NCBI GenBank assembly: GCA_013399015.1
Contig: VWZX01004704.1
Span: 1-64,000 of the forward strand
Source of the DNA: Galbula dea
Lineage: Eukaryota; Chordata; Aves; Piciformes; Galbulidae
DNA: 64,000 nucleotides
Direction of reading: 5' to 3'
This document shows, piece after piece, positions 24,713-35,791 of the stretch (its first letter is position 1; each line of letters begins with the position of its first letter). The notes beneath the pieces are model-generated. The model saw only the letters and a program-made list of their open reading frames with translations, did not search any database and had not been told where the DNA came from. The position numbers and the translations under genes were made by a program.

Positions 24713-27700
24713 GTGAGTGGGCCAGGAGAATGCCATGTCTATGGACACCACAGCCCTCAGTGTCAGAGACTGGCTGTGAGGATGGATGGATGGGTGTTTT
24801 GTGGGAGTGCTGAGAGCCACACTTGAGTGCAGCCTGCATGCTGCTGCACCTGGCTGATTAAGGGAATGAGGCTGAGTGCAGGTGACCAAAAGCTTTGCCC
24901 ACATCATGGTGGGCAGCAGCTGGCACTTGGGCAGCAATGGTGAGATCATGGAGCAGGATTGGTTTGTCTTGAGGCAAGAGTTCTGCACAGCCTTGTGCTC
25001 ATAAGTGAGAAAGCAGAAAGGAGAGATATGAGGAGACTCCACAAGGTGAGACCCTGTGGCAAAACCTTTCGCCTCTCCCTTCTTCCAGCTTCTCCTCCTG
25101 GTCTTTTCCTGCCTTCGGAAAGCAGCTTGGGACTATGGGCGCCTGGCACTGCTGATGGACAATGATAGGTGAGAAGTATACAAGGCCACTGTGATTGATG
25201 GCTCCAGCCTCTCCAAGAGGCCCATGGAGAAGGTCAGCACATGTTCCTTCCCACTGGGAATGGCCTGGCTGCCCTTGGCCATGGAGGCACAGGCACCATC
25301 TGCTGCAGGGAGAAGGAAAGCCCGGGCCAGCTTTAATTCCCTCTCACAGGCACCATCTGCTGACAGTGCTGTCAGTGGGCACTGTCCTGGGAAGAGCAGA
25401 GGCCCAAAAGCTGCTTTCAGATGGGGACTGAGCTGCTACCTCTGCCCTTGTTGCTGTCTCAGGATGAGCAGGGCTGGCTGGCAGAGGGGGAGGCAGAGGG
25501 AGAGACACAGCAATAACACTGGACCTCATGTCTCTAAGGCAGCTTGCCTGGCCCGTTCTTTCGCTAGTTGCAGAATCTCACAGAAAATACCAGTGTTCTG
25601 GTGAAAGTAGAGGCCAGACCACATTTCCAGGTGGGCTGTGCTCCCTGCAGCTGCCTGCCTGCCAAAGCATGGCTCACCCCAGGCAGCAAAGCATCTATCT
25701 TTGCACAGGCAGGTGCACAGAGGAGGGACATTTGCAAGGCTAGGCAGCCTGCAAGAGGAAACTCTGTAAAAGGCCCTCTCTTGCCTCTCCCCTCTCCAGC
25801 TCCTCTTGGCCTTCAGCTCTGGAGCTGAGTCTGGCAGTGGACAGGTGATATTTCCTTTCAACAAAGAGATCAAAGGGGCAAGATTTAACATGCAAGCTCT
25901 GATTACCTTCTTTTTTACTGTAATGCCATTTGAGAGGGCTGAAACAAGTGGAATAGAAAAAATCTGGTTCAGCGGTCCCTTGTCCTGGAGCTAAGCCCAA
26001 TTCTCCATGAGCCATCCCATCATGGGGCAGGGCTACAGAGAAGCTTTAGAGACCTGTCAGCATGGAGGCAGCTAGATGCAGCCCCTGCCCTGAGCCCAGC
26101 AGTAGTCACTGGTTCAGCCCCAGTGCAGGATGTGGGGAGGAGGTAGACATTTCCCTGGCTGCTTTCCTAGGAAAAGCTTTTCTGAGGATGCTCATCCTCT
26201 TCTGTCTGCTGCTTCTCTCCCACCTCACTCCTCCCCTCGCTGCAAAGTTTGACGTCGCTTTTCTACGGAGAGCAGAGCGAGAAGGAGAAGTCCCCTTCAG
26301 AGAGCAGCCCTCTGGACATTGACAACAAGGATGTGGTGAGTGCCAGTGGCTATGGCAGTGGGAGCACAGGTTGGGCTGGCCCAGCCTGTCCTGCTTTTTG
26401 CCAGAAACCCAGGTCAGAAGTTAAATGGAGGAAATTAAACCCCCTAGTGCAGGTTTTCCTGCTTAACACCCTTTAGGAGCAGTGTTTTCCTGGGAAAGCT
26501 GGAGGGTTTCTTTGTCCTGGCTTGTTTTGAGACATCTACCTGGAATGGCAGCTTGGAAGGGATGCTTTTGGCAGCACAATTATCTCCCAGCTGCATGGGC
26601 CATCCCTGCTGGCTGCAGGGACATAGTCAGATGCATGGCCAGAGCCTTGCTGTGCGCCCACAGGGACCTTTCTGGTCCCGACAGGACAGAGTACCCTGAA
26701 TCATACCTCCACCTCTGCCAGCGTGGTGGACTGCAGGACCTTTAAAGACATCTTTTGCTTCTGTACCGCACCAGACACAAACCAGGCTTTGCTGGATACA
26801 AGCACAGGTAGACATATTTTACTGTATGGGTTTTTTCTCTTTTTTTGGCAGCAGAAGTTCAAAAATCAGTCACTGTTGTGACTATGAAAAAAATGACATG
26901 ACTTATTAAAAAAAAACACAAAAAACAAGCAAGAAAGGTAAGGAAGCAAAATTCTTGAAGGTGGCAGGAGGCCTCTTTAAAGGCTCAGTACTGGGTGGTC
27001 TGCGTAGATCTATACTGGTTATCGAAAAATAAGTGGGAAAGACCACAGGGAAAGCCAGAAATGCTGAGGAACAGATTAAGGGAGGTTATTAGAAATAATA
27101 AGACATCTTTTAAAAAATCAAGCTGTTCCCAAATGAGGAAATTTTAAATCTAATATAGCATGTACTGTGACAGGGAAAGAGCACAAGATCATGCATTGGC
27201 CTGTATCACTCTATGGCAGTGGCAGCTCAGCGCTCAGTAGTGGTCGAAAAAACACATTGCATGTTAAGGACTCTCAGGGAAGGGGCAGAGGAGAGTTGCT
27301 GGAAGCTAGGAGTCTGTGTAACAGAGATGTGCTATGTTTCCCACTTTTCCTGAGGCCTTTACCAACACTGCAGACAAGCCAACTGGGCTGAGCATCGCTG
27401 GGCTAGCTTAGGAGCTGCCTCCATTTGCTCAGTCCTTCGGCCCCAGGCACTGCACCACTTCCATGTGTGTCACCAGCACATGTTGTGCCCCATCTCCTCA
27501 TCCTGACTCTTTTCCTTTCCAGGGATTCTGCTCCTGGCTTATTTCTATCTACCAGATGAAGTAAGTGTGTGTCCTCAGCAACACAGCTATGCCCCACCTC
27601 TGAGCTATGTCCTCCTCTGAGGAGCCAGTGGCCACATGTGATGGCCCACCACTCAGGACAAGTGGTGGAGGAGAACCCTCATAAAACATCTTCCCCAGAG

Positions 27701-30700
27701 AGAGAGCAGAAGGCTCCCCTCTGCATTTCCTCTGGCCCCTGGATACTATCCCAAAGAAAGCGGTTCAGCCTCTTCTGGTAGCAGCTGCTCCTGTAATGGA
27801 ATGGCAGCCTGAGGGCTGCTTGTGCCTTTCATTCCCTCTGTGCCCAAATCCCATGTGCCACAGGCAGGATGCCATGAGCTGGTGTGGGTTGTATGAGGCC
27901 AGGGCAGACAGTGACCCCAGGGTGGGAGGTGCTGGAAGGCATCACCAGCACTCGCCCACACCCATCTCTCCCCCAGGGATGAGGAGATTCAAAGCAAGTG
28001 TGGGATTGACGCCACCACCTACCTCTCCTTCCAACGGCACCTCCTGGTCCTGCTGATGCTGGTCTGTGTGCTCTCCGTGGCTGTCATCCTGCCCATCAAC
28101 TTCTCCGGCGACCTCCTGGGTAAGTGCTTTTCCAGTCATGGGGTCACTCAGGAGCATGGTTCAGGCTTCCCCAGCCTCAGGGTGAGCACCATGCCACAGA
28201 GACAGAGGACAGAAGAACAGAGACAGAGGGCAGAGGAGCACCCATGGGACAGAGGAGTGCAAGAGGCAGGGAGCTTCAGGGCAACGGGAGCTCCATGGGG
28301 ACCTGAGAGATGGAAAAGGAGGGAGCAAAGACCAGAGCCACTAACCCTGCAAGCACAGACATGCACACCACAATGGGTTCCTTTAACCTCCTGCTTCTCC
28401 TCTTTCCCTGCAGGACACAATCCTACCCACTTCGGCCGGACAACCATTGCCAACATCCCAACGCAGTACGTGGCTCCCATGTCCATGGAGGGCTGTGGGT
28501 GGGGCCACTGCGGTGGACACTGTTGGGAGAACCCAGGCACAGTACTCGCCACAACCCCATGCCATGGACAGGGACAGGTCCATGTGAGCAGCATGCTGCT
28601 CATGATAGCCCCCGTGTCTGTCTGTACCACGCATGAGCAGAGTCACGGAAGCCAGCACAATGGCACTGCTCGCTGCACCCTGCAGCTGGAAGAAGTGCTC
28701 GCAGGGGCGCTGAGTGGCCTCATTTCTGTAATATCTTGGCCAACACCCTGGATGCTGCCTCTCTCGTCCCTGGCCTCTTGAGGGTCCAGCAGCTGGCTAT
28801 GGGGAGGTCCTGCTGGGTGGTGGAGGTGGCCACAGGTGAGACACTTGAGTGCCAGGCAGGTCTGCATGCTACACACCCACTATAGTGCTCACTTATACCC
28901 TCTTCTCCTCCTCCAGGGACCGTCTCCTGTGGCTGCACAGCATCTTTGCCCTCATCTATTTCATCCTCACCATCCTTTGCATGGCTCACCACTCTGTCCA
29001 CCTTGAATACAGAGAGAACGAGAAGGTGAGCAACCACCGCTCCTCCAGCTCTGCCTTGTTCAGCACTGATGGAAGACTTTGTGCTTTGTGGAAGGGTGAT
29101 CCCAGTAGCTAGGGAGAACTTTAGAAACAGCCTGGGACTGAGCAGGTAGGGAAAGATATGGCTGATTTTCTCCAGCTCCTGCAGAAATCCTGGCAGCTCA
29201 GAGGGAAATCTATTACTGTCTTATCTCTTGCCATTGAAGCTCTGCTGTGTCCCTCTGTCTGGGAGGTGGCAGCATCTGGCTATGCCCTTAGGGCCTAGAA
29301 GTGAGCATTGAGGAGGTCTTTTCTGACCAGCCTCTGGGCTGACAGTCAGTGACCTGGCGCGCTTCTGCCTTACTGTTAGCTGGGTGATGAGGTCGGCAGT
29401 GAGATGTCCCACAGACTCCCTTGAACACCCAAACACTCTGCCCCTTCTCCTCCTCCAGGTTGCTCGGACACTGATGGTTACCCATATCCCCAAGGAGATC
29501 ACAGACCCTTCCCTTATCATCAAGCATTTCCAGTGAGTAGTGGTGTGCCACAGCCTCAGTGGGTGGTTGGCAGGCTGGGGGCAGGGGCTATCCCTGTCCC
29601 CCAGCTCCTTGTGCCACCTTGTCCCTGTGCCCACAGTGAGGCTTATCCCAGTTGCACTGTCACCAATGTCCAGTTCTGCTTTGATGTGCGCAAGCTGATG
29701 AAGCTGGATGCAGAGAGGTGAGTATGTGCAGGTCTCCATTGCTCCTGTGGGTGGGTGTATCGTTTCTGTCCACCATGTTGAGGAACCTAATCTGTCTGTC
29801 TGTCTGCCACTCTCTGAATTACCCTCTCCCCTGTTGGCTTCCTGGCAGGCGCAAGGCAATGAAGGGGCGACTTTACTTCACTACTAAGGCACAGAAAGAG
29901 GGGAAGATCATGATCAAAACCCATCCATGCGCTCGCATCTTCTGCTGCCGCTTCTGTGGCTTTGAGCAGGTAGGAGAGTTCAGGCAGGGCTGCAGGCAGC
30001 ACATCCCCACTGCAGTCAAGGCAGAGCATGGCAGCTTGCCTGTGCAGCAGCCTGGTAACTGCAGCAGAGCCACGATTGGTCCCACAGGTGGATGCTGAGC
30101 AGTACTATGGGGAGCTGGAGGAGAAGCTCACAGATGAATTCAATGCTGAGCGCAACCGCATCACACTCAAGAGGCTTGACATGGCCTTTGTCACCTTCCA
30201 GGATGAACGGATGACAGCTGTGTGAGTAACCCTCATGCAATGGGCACATTTACATCCCCCAGACTGGGGGCCACCACCGCTGGGGAACATCACCAGCCTC
30301 TCCAATCAAAGCCAGGCTGTGGGTCTGTCTCCTCTGTGCTTCTGCAATCTGCAAAGATGATCTGTCTGTTGGGGCTGCAGAAGGGGTCTCACAGGAAGTG
30401 TGTATGGGGTCCTGAGCCCTTGGTCTGGACCTGATCCCTGGCTCCTTCCTTCTGCAGCATTTTGAAGGACTACGGCCACATCCGCTGCCACAAGCACCCC
30501 CAACAGTCCTCTGTCACCACCGTGGTCAAATCACACCACTGGGACGTTTGCTATGCCCCTGCACCCAGCGATATCATCTGGTGAACCCCCGTGGTGGGAG
30601 AGAGGGAGGGAGGAAGGAGGAAAGAAGGAGAACAAGCTGCTAAGGGGAACCCATTCCCATACATATAGGGGGCCCATGTAGCCATAGAGAACCTGTGCCT

Positions 30701-33700
30701 ACATCTACAGGGCACTTTCCCAGGGTAGCAGGGGCTGACAGCCCCTTCTGTGTCCCTGACAAGTCAGCAGGGGTGACAGTGATCACCTCACAGGTGGCAG
30801 GGCTTGGCCGGGCAAGGTTTGGGGTGATTGCAAGGCTCCAGTTTCTCCAGCCTGACTCCAGAGCCTCCTGGTGGTACAGACTGCCCCTGCAGCCATTCTC
30901 TGTCCAGAGGGCTCTGTAGGTGTCATCGCAGTAGTGTAGGGAGGAGGAGAGAATGAGCTCACAACAATGGCTGCTGGGATGGTTAGTGCAGACAGTGGGA
31001 GGCAGAGCTTCAGGGAGCCAGGCTCGGAGGCCCAGGACATATGGCTTTTCTTCCACACCATGTCTGAGTTGAAATTTCCTCTCACAGGGAAAATTTATCA
31101 GTCCGTGGCACATCCTGGTGGTTGCGATTCGTCCTCCTTAATATCTGCCTCTTCGTCCTTCTCTTCTTCCTCACCACACCAGCCATCATCGTCAACACTA
31201 TGGACATGTTCAACGTCACACGCCCTGTGGAGAGCCTTGAGGTAGTCCCATGCCAGCTTTCCCAAAGGGTCTCTATTTCCAGGCTTGTCCATAATGGAGG
31301 GGGCATCAGCTCTATACTGGCCCAAGAACATGAGCCACCACTGGGATGGGCACTAATGAGAGACAAGGGTTGGTTGTGCCCCTGCTTACCATCCATCCCC
31401 TTATGTTTCCAGTGGCAGAGCCCTAGGGCACTTGCGCAAACCTGAACTTTAGTGCTGGTGTCCATGGGGGAGGGCAGGTTGGTGTCTGTGTGAGAGAAGA
31501 GGGGTGGGAAGAGCTCCAGGAAATGGTGGGCACTCCCAGCAGCCCATCTCCTTCCTGCTCATCGATGTGTGAGCTGTTGGGTGGATACTGGGGCTCAGAG
31601 GCATGCCTGTGGTGCCTTTGGTTGGCCTCAAGCTCTCATCTCCTGTAACAAATGCCACTGCTTAGAGAGGAGATGGCCCAGCCTGCCTGTTGCACACAGC
31701 ATCTTGTGCCAGGAGGCCCAGGGAGCTGCCTCCAGCATGACAGAGCTCTGGCAGGTTCCTGAGGGGGTGTCTGGCTTCTCTCCTCCTGCAGAACCCCATC
31801 ATCACCCAGTTCTTTCCCACACTGCTGCTCTGGGCCTTCTCTGTCTTCCTGCCCTTCCTCGTCTACTACTCAGCATTCTTTGAGTCACACTGGACAAGGT
31901 AAGGGGACTGGCCCCCGTGCTTCCCCAGGGCTGTGGTAGATGGGAGGAACCTGAGTAGGACTCATGGACGTGACATGTAGGGAGGCAGGCAGGGATGCAG
32001 CAGACTGCCACAAAGCACAATGGGTGTTGCACTCCATGGAAAGCACCCCAAGTCCATGCCCAAAGGAGGCATTTCCTTGCCATAGCCCTGAATGCTTCCA
32101 GGCTGCTGACAAAAGCAGATGGATCTGCTTTTAAGGTGGGTCTGAAGAAGTTTGTGAAAGGATGATATGACGGTGGGCTGGCAGCAACAGGGCCATGGCC
32201 CTGACGTGGTTAGCACATCCCAGCCATGCTCCCAGACCTCCAAAGTGGAGGTACAAATTCAGGATGCTCAAAGTCTCCTAGCAGAGGAAGCTCTGTCCAG
32301 CTCCTACGATGTGCTTTTTGGCCTTCCACAGGCCCCAACCACAGTGCCTGGTTTGCTGAGTCCTTACAGGAGGTTTGTCATCACCTCCCTTCCTTTTCCC
32401 GTGGAAAAGAGGGGCTCCTGAACCCATTGTAGACACCCAGCTGCCTCTTTTTGGGTGTCTACATCAGCAGGGATGGTAGGAGATGACAGGGATGAAGGAG
32501 GTGAGAGGCTGAGAAAACGAGAGCTTTCACTACAGCGGATTCCTCATGGTGACTCCCACCAGCCTTGGAGAGGCTTTATAAAGCCCCAGTAGATAACGCA
32601 GATCAAATGCAAATGGCTTCTTGGAGCTGGGAGTCAAGAGTGAGACCCAGCCCAGCCTCTTCCATGCTGGCTGCCCTGCCTCAGAAAACTGCAACTTTCT
32701 TCTCTTGCTTCTGCCCTCCACAGGTCGAGTGAAAATCAGCTCACCATGCACAAGTGCTTCTTCTTCCTGGTGTTTATGGTCATCATCCTGCCCTCACTGG
32801 GGCTGAGCAGGTACAGACCACTCTACCGCTCTGTTCTCCTTGCTCTCTGGCAGTCCCTTGCCTCATGCAAGCCAGCCCTAAAGGACTAAGGGCACATTGC
32901 CACTGAAACATGGCTGTCTAAGCTGAGACAGCTGTGCTGAGCTCCTCCCAGATGGTCATGGACAGAAAGCTTCCCTGCAGGGGAGGAAGAGAATTAAACA
33001 GCTTGCCAGGCTGCTAAGGCTGACCCGAGGGTGCTGCAGGTGCCCTGCTTGGGGTCAGTCCTTCAACAGATCCTGAAAGGACCAGGTCAGGTACCTGTAT
33101 AGGCCCACCTATGGCAATCCTGACTGTTCAGGAGTCAAGCAGCCATGCCACAGTGGTCCCATGTGGCTGAAGGGGCTTCTCTGGCAGTGTAGGGTCCAGA
33201 AGGTCTCACCCAGCTGGGGCAGGAGAAAGCACGCACTGACTGGGTGTCCCCCACATTGCTCTGGGGCTCCCCTTATTTCAGAAGAGCAGCTCATTATTCT
33301 TCTCCCCTGCTCCAGCTTGGACCTTTTTTTCCGCTGGCTCTTCGACACACACTTTCTGGATGAGGCCAATATCAAGTTTCAGTGAGTAGCACGGAGCTCC
33401 TGAACCTCCCAGGCAAGAGGGGGCACTGGACCCATTGTAGCCCCTGGTGGCTCTCCTGGCCGCCTGCCCAAGCATCCTTTCACCTTCTGCATCCCTGGGG
33501 CAGGTGTGTTTTCCTCCCGGACAATGGCGCTTTCTTCGTCAACTACGTGGTCACCTCCAGCCTGGTTGGGACAGCCATGGAGCTGCTGCGCATCCCAGGC
33601 CTACTTGTCTACACTGCCCGCCTCTGCTTTGCCAAGTCTGAGCCCGAGCGGCTCCACATCAAGCGGGTACGTGGCTCTGGTCACCTCTGAACATAGGCAA

Positions 33701-35267
33701 CCACCAGCACAGCAGGGGAGCTCAGACTGTCGTGGTCCTATGGGGTGGCTTGCAGGGATTTCTTTAGGCATTATGGGGGCTAACAGAGGCAGACAATTGT
33801 GTGGGTCAGGATACAAAGGAAAGCACAGGCTTTGCAGTGGCAGAGGCAGTAATGACACTCTTGGTTGTGCCCCAGAGCCAAGCCTACCAGTTCCAGTTTG
33901 GACTAGAATATGCCTGGACCTGCTGCATCTTCTCTGTAGTCATGACCTACAGCATCACCTGCCCCATCATCGTCCCATTTGGTGAGTATGATCCCTTGCC
34001 CCAGGCATGGCTGTGGCAAGAACACCTTGTTCCAGCCACCAGCAGCAGCATGGGAGGGCAAAATTCCCACATGGTACAGGAATGGGCATTGTACCCTGGG
34101 CTTGATCTGCTGTTCTGTGACCTGGCTGTCCTCCCCCAAAATGGCCTCTCTCCTCCCACCAGGGTTGCTCTACATGCTACTCAAGCACATGGTTGACCGG
34201 TACAACATTTACTACGTGTACATCCCCACCAAGCTGAACCATCGCCTCCATGTTGCTGCCATCAGCCAGGTTGTGGTGGCCCCCATCCTCTGCATGTTCT
34301 GGCTGCTCTTCTTCTCCGTCCTGCGCCTTGGTAGGGAGAGCTTGGAGCTGCCACTCACCACAGCTGATGGTCACATCTGATGCTTAGGGGGACGAGCCAC
34401 CGGTGTCACCCCTGAGTTGGGCATGGCATGAGGGTGGGAAGGGGAATGGGATGAGGGAAGGTGTGATGGAAACCTGGCTGAAGAGGTGGGTGTAAGCTAG
34501 TGTTTTGGGAAGCAGGTTGAGAGCTTGTAACATTCAATGCAGGAGCCAGCCAGGAGCTTAGCTGTACATGCAGCAGGTCCTTGGAGGCTCACATGCTGCC
34601 TCAGTGTCTCTGTGCTCTAGGTCCCACCCGCCCTGTCACCCTCTTCACCTTTGTGGTCCTCCTTTCCTGCATCATCTTCTCCTTCTTTGGCCTTTGCCTG
34701 AAGAAGCTGCAGCCGCGGAAACCCTCCAGCTACCAGGTAAGCACAAGCAGCCACCTGTCCTCTCCCCTCACCCCACTGCATTCCCTCCTTGCCTCTCTGG
34801 GGTGCTTTTGATGTGGGGAGTCTGAGGCAGTGCCTGGCTGCCCCTGGCTTCAGCTGGGGACCCCCAAAGTATTAGTTTCCTCCTGACCTTGCACTCCCAG
34901 ATGTCTGACCAGTCTGAGGGCACATTCAACGATGTGGAGCGGAGCAGCGTGTCCTCTACCCCCAACTCCAATGTGAGTACCCTTGCCCAGCCCCACCGTG
35001 ACCACCACCCATCACTCCCCTAGGCTCTAACACCTTTGTTGTTCCCCGGGACAGCTCTTCGTGGCCACGGTCCTACAGGAGCCTGAGCTGAGCCTGACGC
35101 CAGCAGCTTCCCCGGCGCACCAGTCCTACGGCACCATGGGTAACCACCTGGAGCCAGCAGAGAATGCAGAGGATGGGGGACTGCAGAGCTTTGAGACAGA
35201 GCTGGAGACAGTGGAGGGCGAGTACAGGAGTGGTCCAGTAATGGAGAGTCAGGCCCGCTACCAGTGA
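24515..35267 (+). CDS. TMEM63C: TMEM63C, CSC1/OSCA-family membrane protein (complete, 22 coding exons)
   Basis: Joining 22 exons at GT-AG borders with matching phases gives 830 codons without a break; human TMEM63C has about 806. Coding exons: 24515-24712, 25089-25168, 26248-26335, 27523-27560, 27977-28119, 28414-28465, 28917-29025, 29459-29532, 29637-29717, 29849-29969, 30088-30221, 30458-30580, 31088-31241, 31792-31898, 32724-32810, 33316-33381, 33504-33666, 33876-33981, 34163-34330, 34621-34736, 34901-34972, 35055-35267. The protein has an N-terminal helix (about 50-75), two helices (155-225), an RRM-like cytosolic domain (237-413), and a C-terminal channel-type bundle (424-727) before a polar tail. 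The family contains osmo- and mechanosensitive cation channels. Channel activity is well shown for TMEM63A and B but less settled for C, which is linked in humans to spastic paraplegia and kidney filtration. Assignment to C rests on the NGB and POMT2 neighbours. The start lies in GCAGCAATGG. Confidence 0.95.
25089..25168 (+). CDS. TMEM63C: TMEM63C coding exon 2
   Basis: The 80-base exon after TCTTCCAG starts in phase 0 and completes the first membrane helix (LLLLLVFSCLRKAAWDYGR). It ends with two bases of a serine codon. Confidence 0.93.
25288..25362 (+). repeat. Short direct repeat pair in TMEM63C intron
   Basis: The 18-base word CACAGGCACCATCTGCTG occurs at 25288-25305 and again at 25345-25362. 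It is non-coding. Confidence 0.7.
26248..26335 (+). CDS. TMEM63C: TMEM63C coding exon 3
   Basis: The 88-base exon after CTGCAAAG encodes a polar Ser/Glu/Lys-rich segment around SLFYGEQSEKEK, residues 93-122, between the first and second membrane helices. Confidence 0.92.
27523..27560 (+). CDS. TMEM63C: TMEM63C coding exon 4, 38-base small exon
   Basis: Bounded by TTCCTTTCCAG and GTAAGTG. It encodes GFCSWLISIYQMK, and both phases match the adjoining exons, which supports it despite its size. Confidence 0.9.
27977..28119 (+). CDS. TMEM63C: TMEM63C coding exon 5
   Basis: Residues 135-182. Contains the second membrane helix (LLVLLMLVCVLSVAVILPIN) followed by the family-typical NFSGDLLG. Confidence 0.95.
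28414..28465 (+). CDS. TMEM63C: TMEM63C coding exon 6
   Basis: A 52-base exon with residues around HFGRTTIANIPT, a conserved family segment just before the third helix. The donor is GTACGT. Confidence 0.93.
28917..29025 (+). CDS. TMEM63C: TMEM63C coding exon 7
   Basis: Encodes DRLLWLHSIFALIYFILTIL and a basic/acidic end, residues 200-236: a membrane helix leading into the cytosolic domain. Confidence 0.95.
29459..29532 (+). CDS. TMEM63C: TMEM63C coding exon 8, start of RRM-like domain
   Basis: Encodes VARTLMVTHIPKEI and the following helix, the first strand and helix of the RRM-like cytosolic domain (PHM7_cyt type). Confidence 0.94.
29637..29717 (+). CDS. TMEM63C: TMEM63C coding exon 9
   Basis: Residues 261-287, containing CTVTNVQFCFDVRKLMKL, a continuation of the cytosolic domain. 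Confidence 0.94.
29849..29969 (+). CDS. TMEM63C: TMEM63C coding exon 10
   Basis: Residues 288-328. A lysine/arginine-rich helix and the cysteine cluster ARIFCCRFCGFEQ in the cytosolic domain. Confidence 0.94.
30088..30221 (+). CDS. TMEM63C: TMEM63C coding exon 11
   Basis: Residues 329-372. Acidic helix VDAEQYYGELEEKL followed by the strand MAFVTFQDE, the last recognisable RRM-like strand. Confidence 0.94.
30458..30580 (+). CDS. TMEM63C: TMEM63C coding exon 12
   Basis: Residues 373-413, ending in HHWDVCYAPAPSDIIW, the typical junction from the cytosolic domain back to the membrane. A purine tract follows 15 bases after the donor. Confidence 0.94.
30596..30632 (+). repeat. Uninterrupted 37-base purine tract
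   Basis: Only A and G occur over 37 bases, in GGGA/GGAA/GAAG units, starting 15 bases after the exon 12 donor of TMEM63C. Confidence 0.85.
31088..31241 (+). CDS. TMEM63C: TMEM63C coding exon 13
   Basis: Residues 414-465. Membrane helix around WLRFVLLNICLFVLLFFL, then a lumenal or extracellular loop with an N-V-T sequon near residue 456. Confidence 0.95.
31792..31898 (+). CDS. TMEM63C: TMEM63C coding exon 14
   Basis: Residues 466-500. A membrane helix around FFPTLLLWAFSVFLPFLVYY, expected to contribute to the channel-type core. Confidence 0.95.
32428..32463 (+). other. Perfect 12-bp inverted repeat in TMEM63C intron
   Basis: The arms TGTAGACACCCA (32428-32439) and TGGGTGTCTACA (32452-32463) are exact reverse complements around a 12-base loop. 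They lie in the intron between exons 14 and 15. Transcribed RNA could form a strong hairpin, but it is too short for an ordinary pre-microRNA. Confidence 0.9.
32724..32810 (+). CDS. TMEM63C: TMEM63C coding exon 15
   Basis: Residues 501-529. Encodes CFFFLVFMVIILPSLGLS, a core membrane helix. Confidence 0.95.
33316..33381 (+). CDS. TMEM63C: TMEM63C coding exon 16
   Basis: A 66-base exon encoding LDLFFRWLFDTHFLDEA, a loop segment conserved in TMEM63 proteins. Confidence 0.94.
33504..33666 (+). CDS. TMEM63C: TMEM63C coding exon 17
   Basis: Residues 552-606, CVFLPDNGAFFVNYVVTSS onward: the long helix-breaking segment of the channel-type core, ending in the basic ERLHIKR. Confidence 0.95.
33876..33981 (+). 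CDS. TMEM63C: TMEM63C coding exon 18
   Basis: Residues 607-641. FQFGLEYAWTCCIFSVVMTY and ITCPIIVPFG, the start of a paired membrane hairpin. Confidence 0.95.
34163..34330 (+). CDS. TMEM63C: TMEM63C coding exon 19
   Basis: Residues 642-697. Completes one helix (LLYMLLKHMVDRYNIYYVY) and carries the next (ISQVVVAPILCMFWLLFFS). Confidence 0.95.
34621..34736 (+). CDS. TMEM63C: TMEM63C coding exon 20, last membrane helix
   Basis: Residues 698-736. VTLFTFVVLLSCIIFSFFGL is the last membrane helix, followed by a basic stretch that starts the cytosolic tail. Confidence 0.94.
34901..34972 (+). CDS. TMEM63C: TMEM63C coding exon 21, symmetric tail exon
   Basis: A 72-base phase 0-0 exon encoding a Ser/Glu-rich tail segment, residues 737-760. 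Skipping it would keep the frame. Confidence 0.9.
35055..35267 (+). CDS. TMEM63C: TMEM63C coding exon 22 with stop
   Basis: Residues 761-830, an acidic, likely disordered cytosolic tail ending in Arg-Tyr-Gln and TGA at 35265-35267. No membrane segment. Confidence 0.92.
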   Translation, partial: LFVATVLQEPELSLTPAASPAHQSYGTMGNHLEPAENAEDGGLQSFETELETVEGEYRSGPVMESQARYQ

Positions 35268-35785
35268 GCATCCTTGCCACTGGGGTGAAGACCAGCCTTG
35301 CAGAGTGGAGTACATGCCAGGGGACAGGAAGGAGCCTTCCCAGTACTGCGGGGGGCCACCTCACTGATCAGGCAAGGGGATGACAGAATTGATGTGAAGG
35401 GGAGACCTCATTGCATGGGGGGTGGCAGGAGGCTCTGCTGGTCCCTCCCACTGCCTGGACCAGCTCAGCCTCCCCTGTGCTCCCCTGTACCCACCAAGGC
35501 AGCTTATTGTGGGGGAAGAAAGGATGCAGGAATGGGAGGAGAGGATATCTCTGAGAGAAAAAGCTTTTGGAGGCAGGAGGGAGGCCCTGGCCCTTCCGCA
35601 AGGAGGAAGCAGCCCAGAATGCTCAGACAAATGTGTCTGCTGCTGCACTGCCCAGTGGGTCCTCAGTGGCAGGGGATGGCCACTCGTAAACCTTGCTTCC
35701 CACCCTGCACACCTACTGCACGAGGCAGCCATCCTGCTGCCCTTGCAGGCTCCTGATTGCCACAGTCACCACCAAGGCTTTGCCC

Positions 35786-35791
35786 AATAAA
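35786..35791 (+). terminator. TMEM63C: Proximal poly(A) signal AATAAA of TMEM63C
   Basis: AATAAA lies 519 bases after the stop and is followed within 25-30 bases by the GT-rich TTTTGTGTTTTGG, a good downstream element. Confidence 0.7.

Noticed and set aside
26815..27140. A-rich segment in TMEM63C intron that looked like a decayed LINE
   Set aside because: I could not match it to a consensus with any confidence.
28056..28781. 241-codon plus-strand open frame
   Set aside because: It runs through TMEM63C introns and crosses exons 5 and 6 in other frames. The phase-matched splice model explains the real coding sequence.
29221..29859. 212-codon minus-strand open frame
   Set aside because: It is antisense to TMEM63C exons 8-10. 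It is a shadow of coding sequence.
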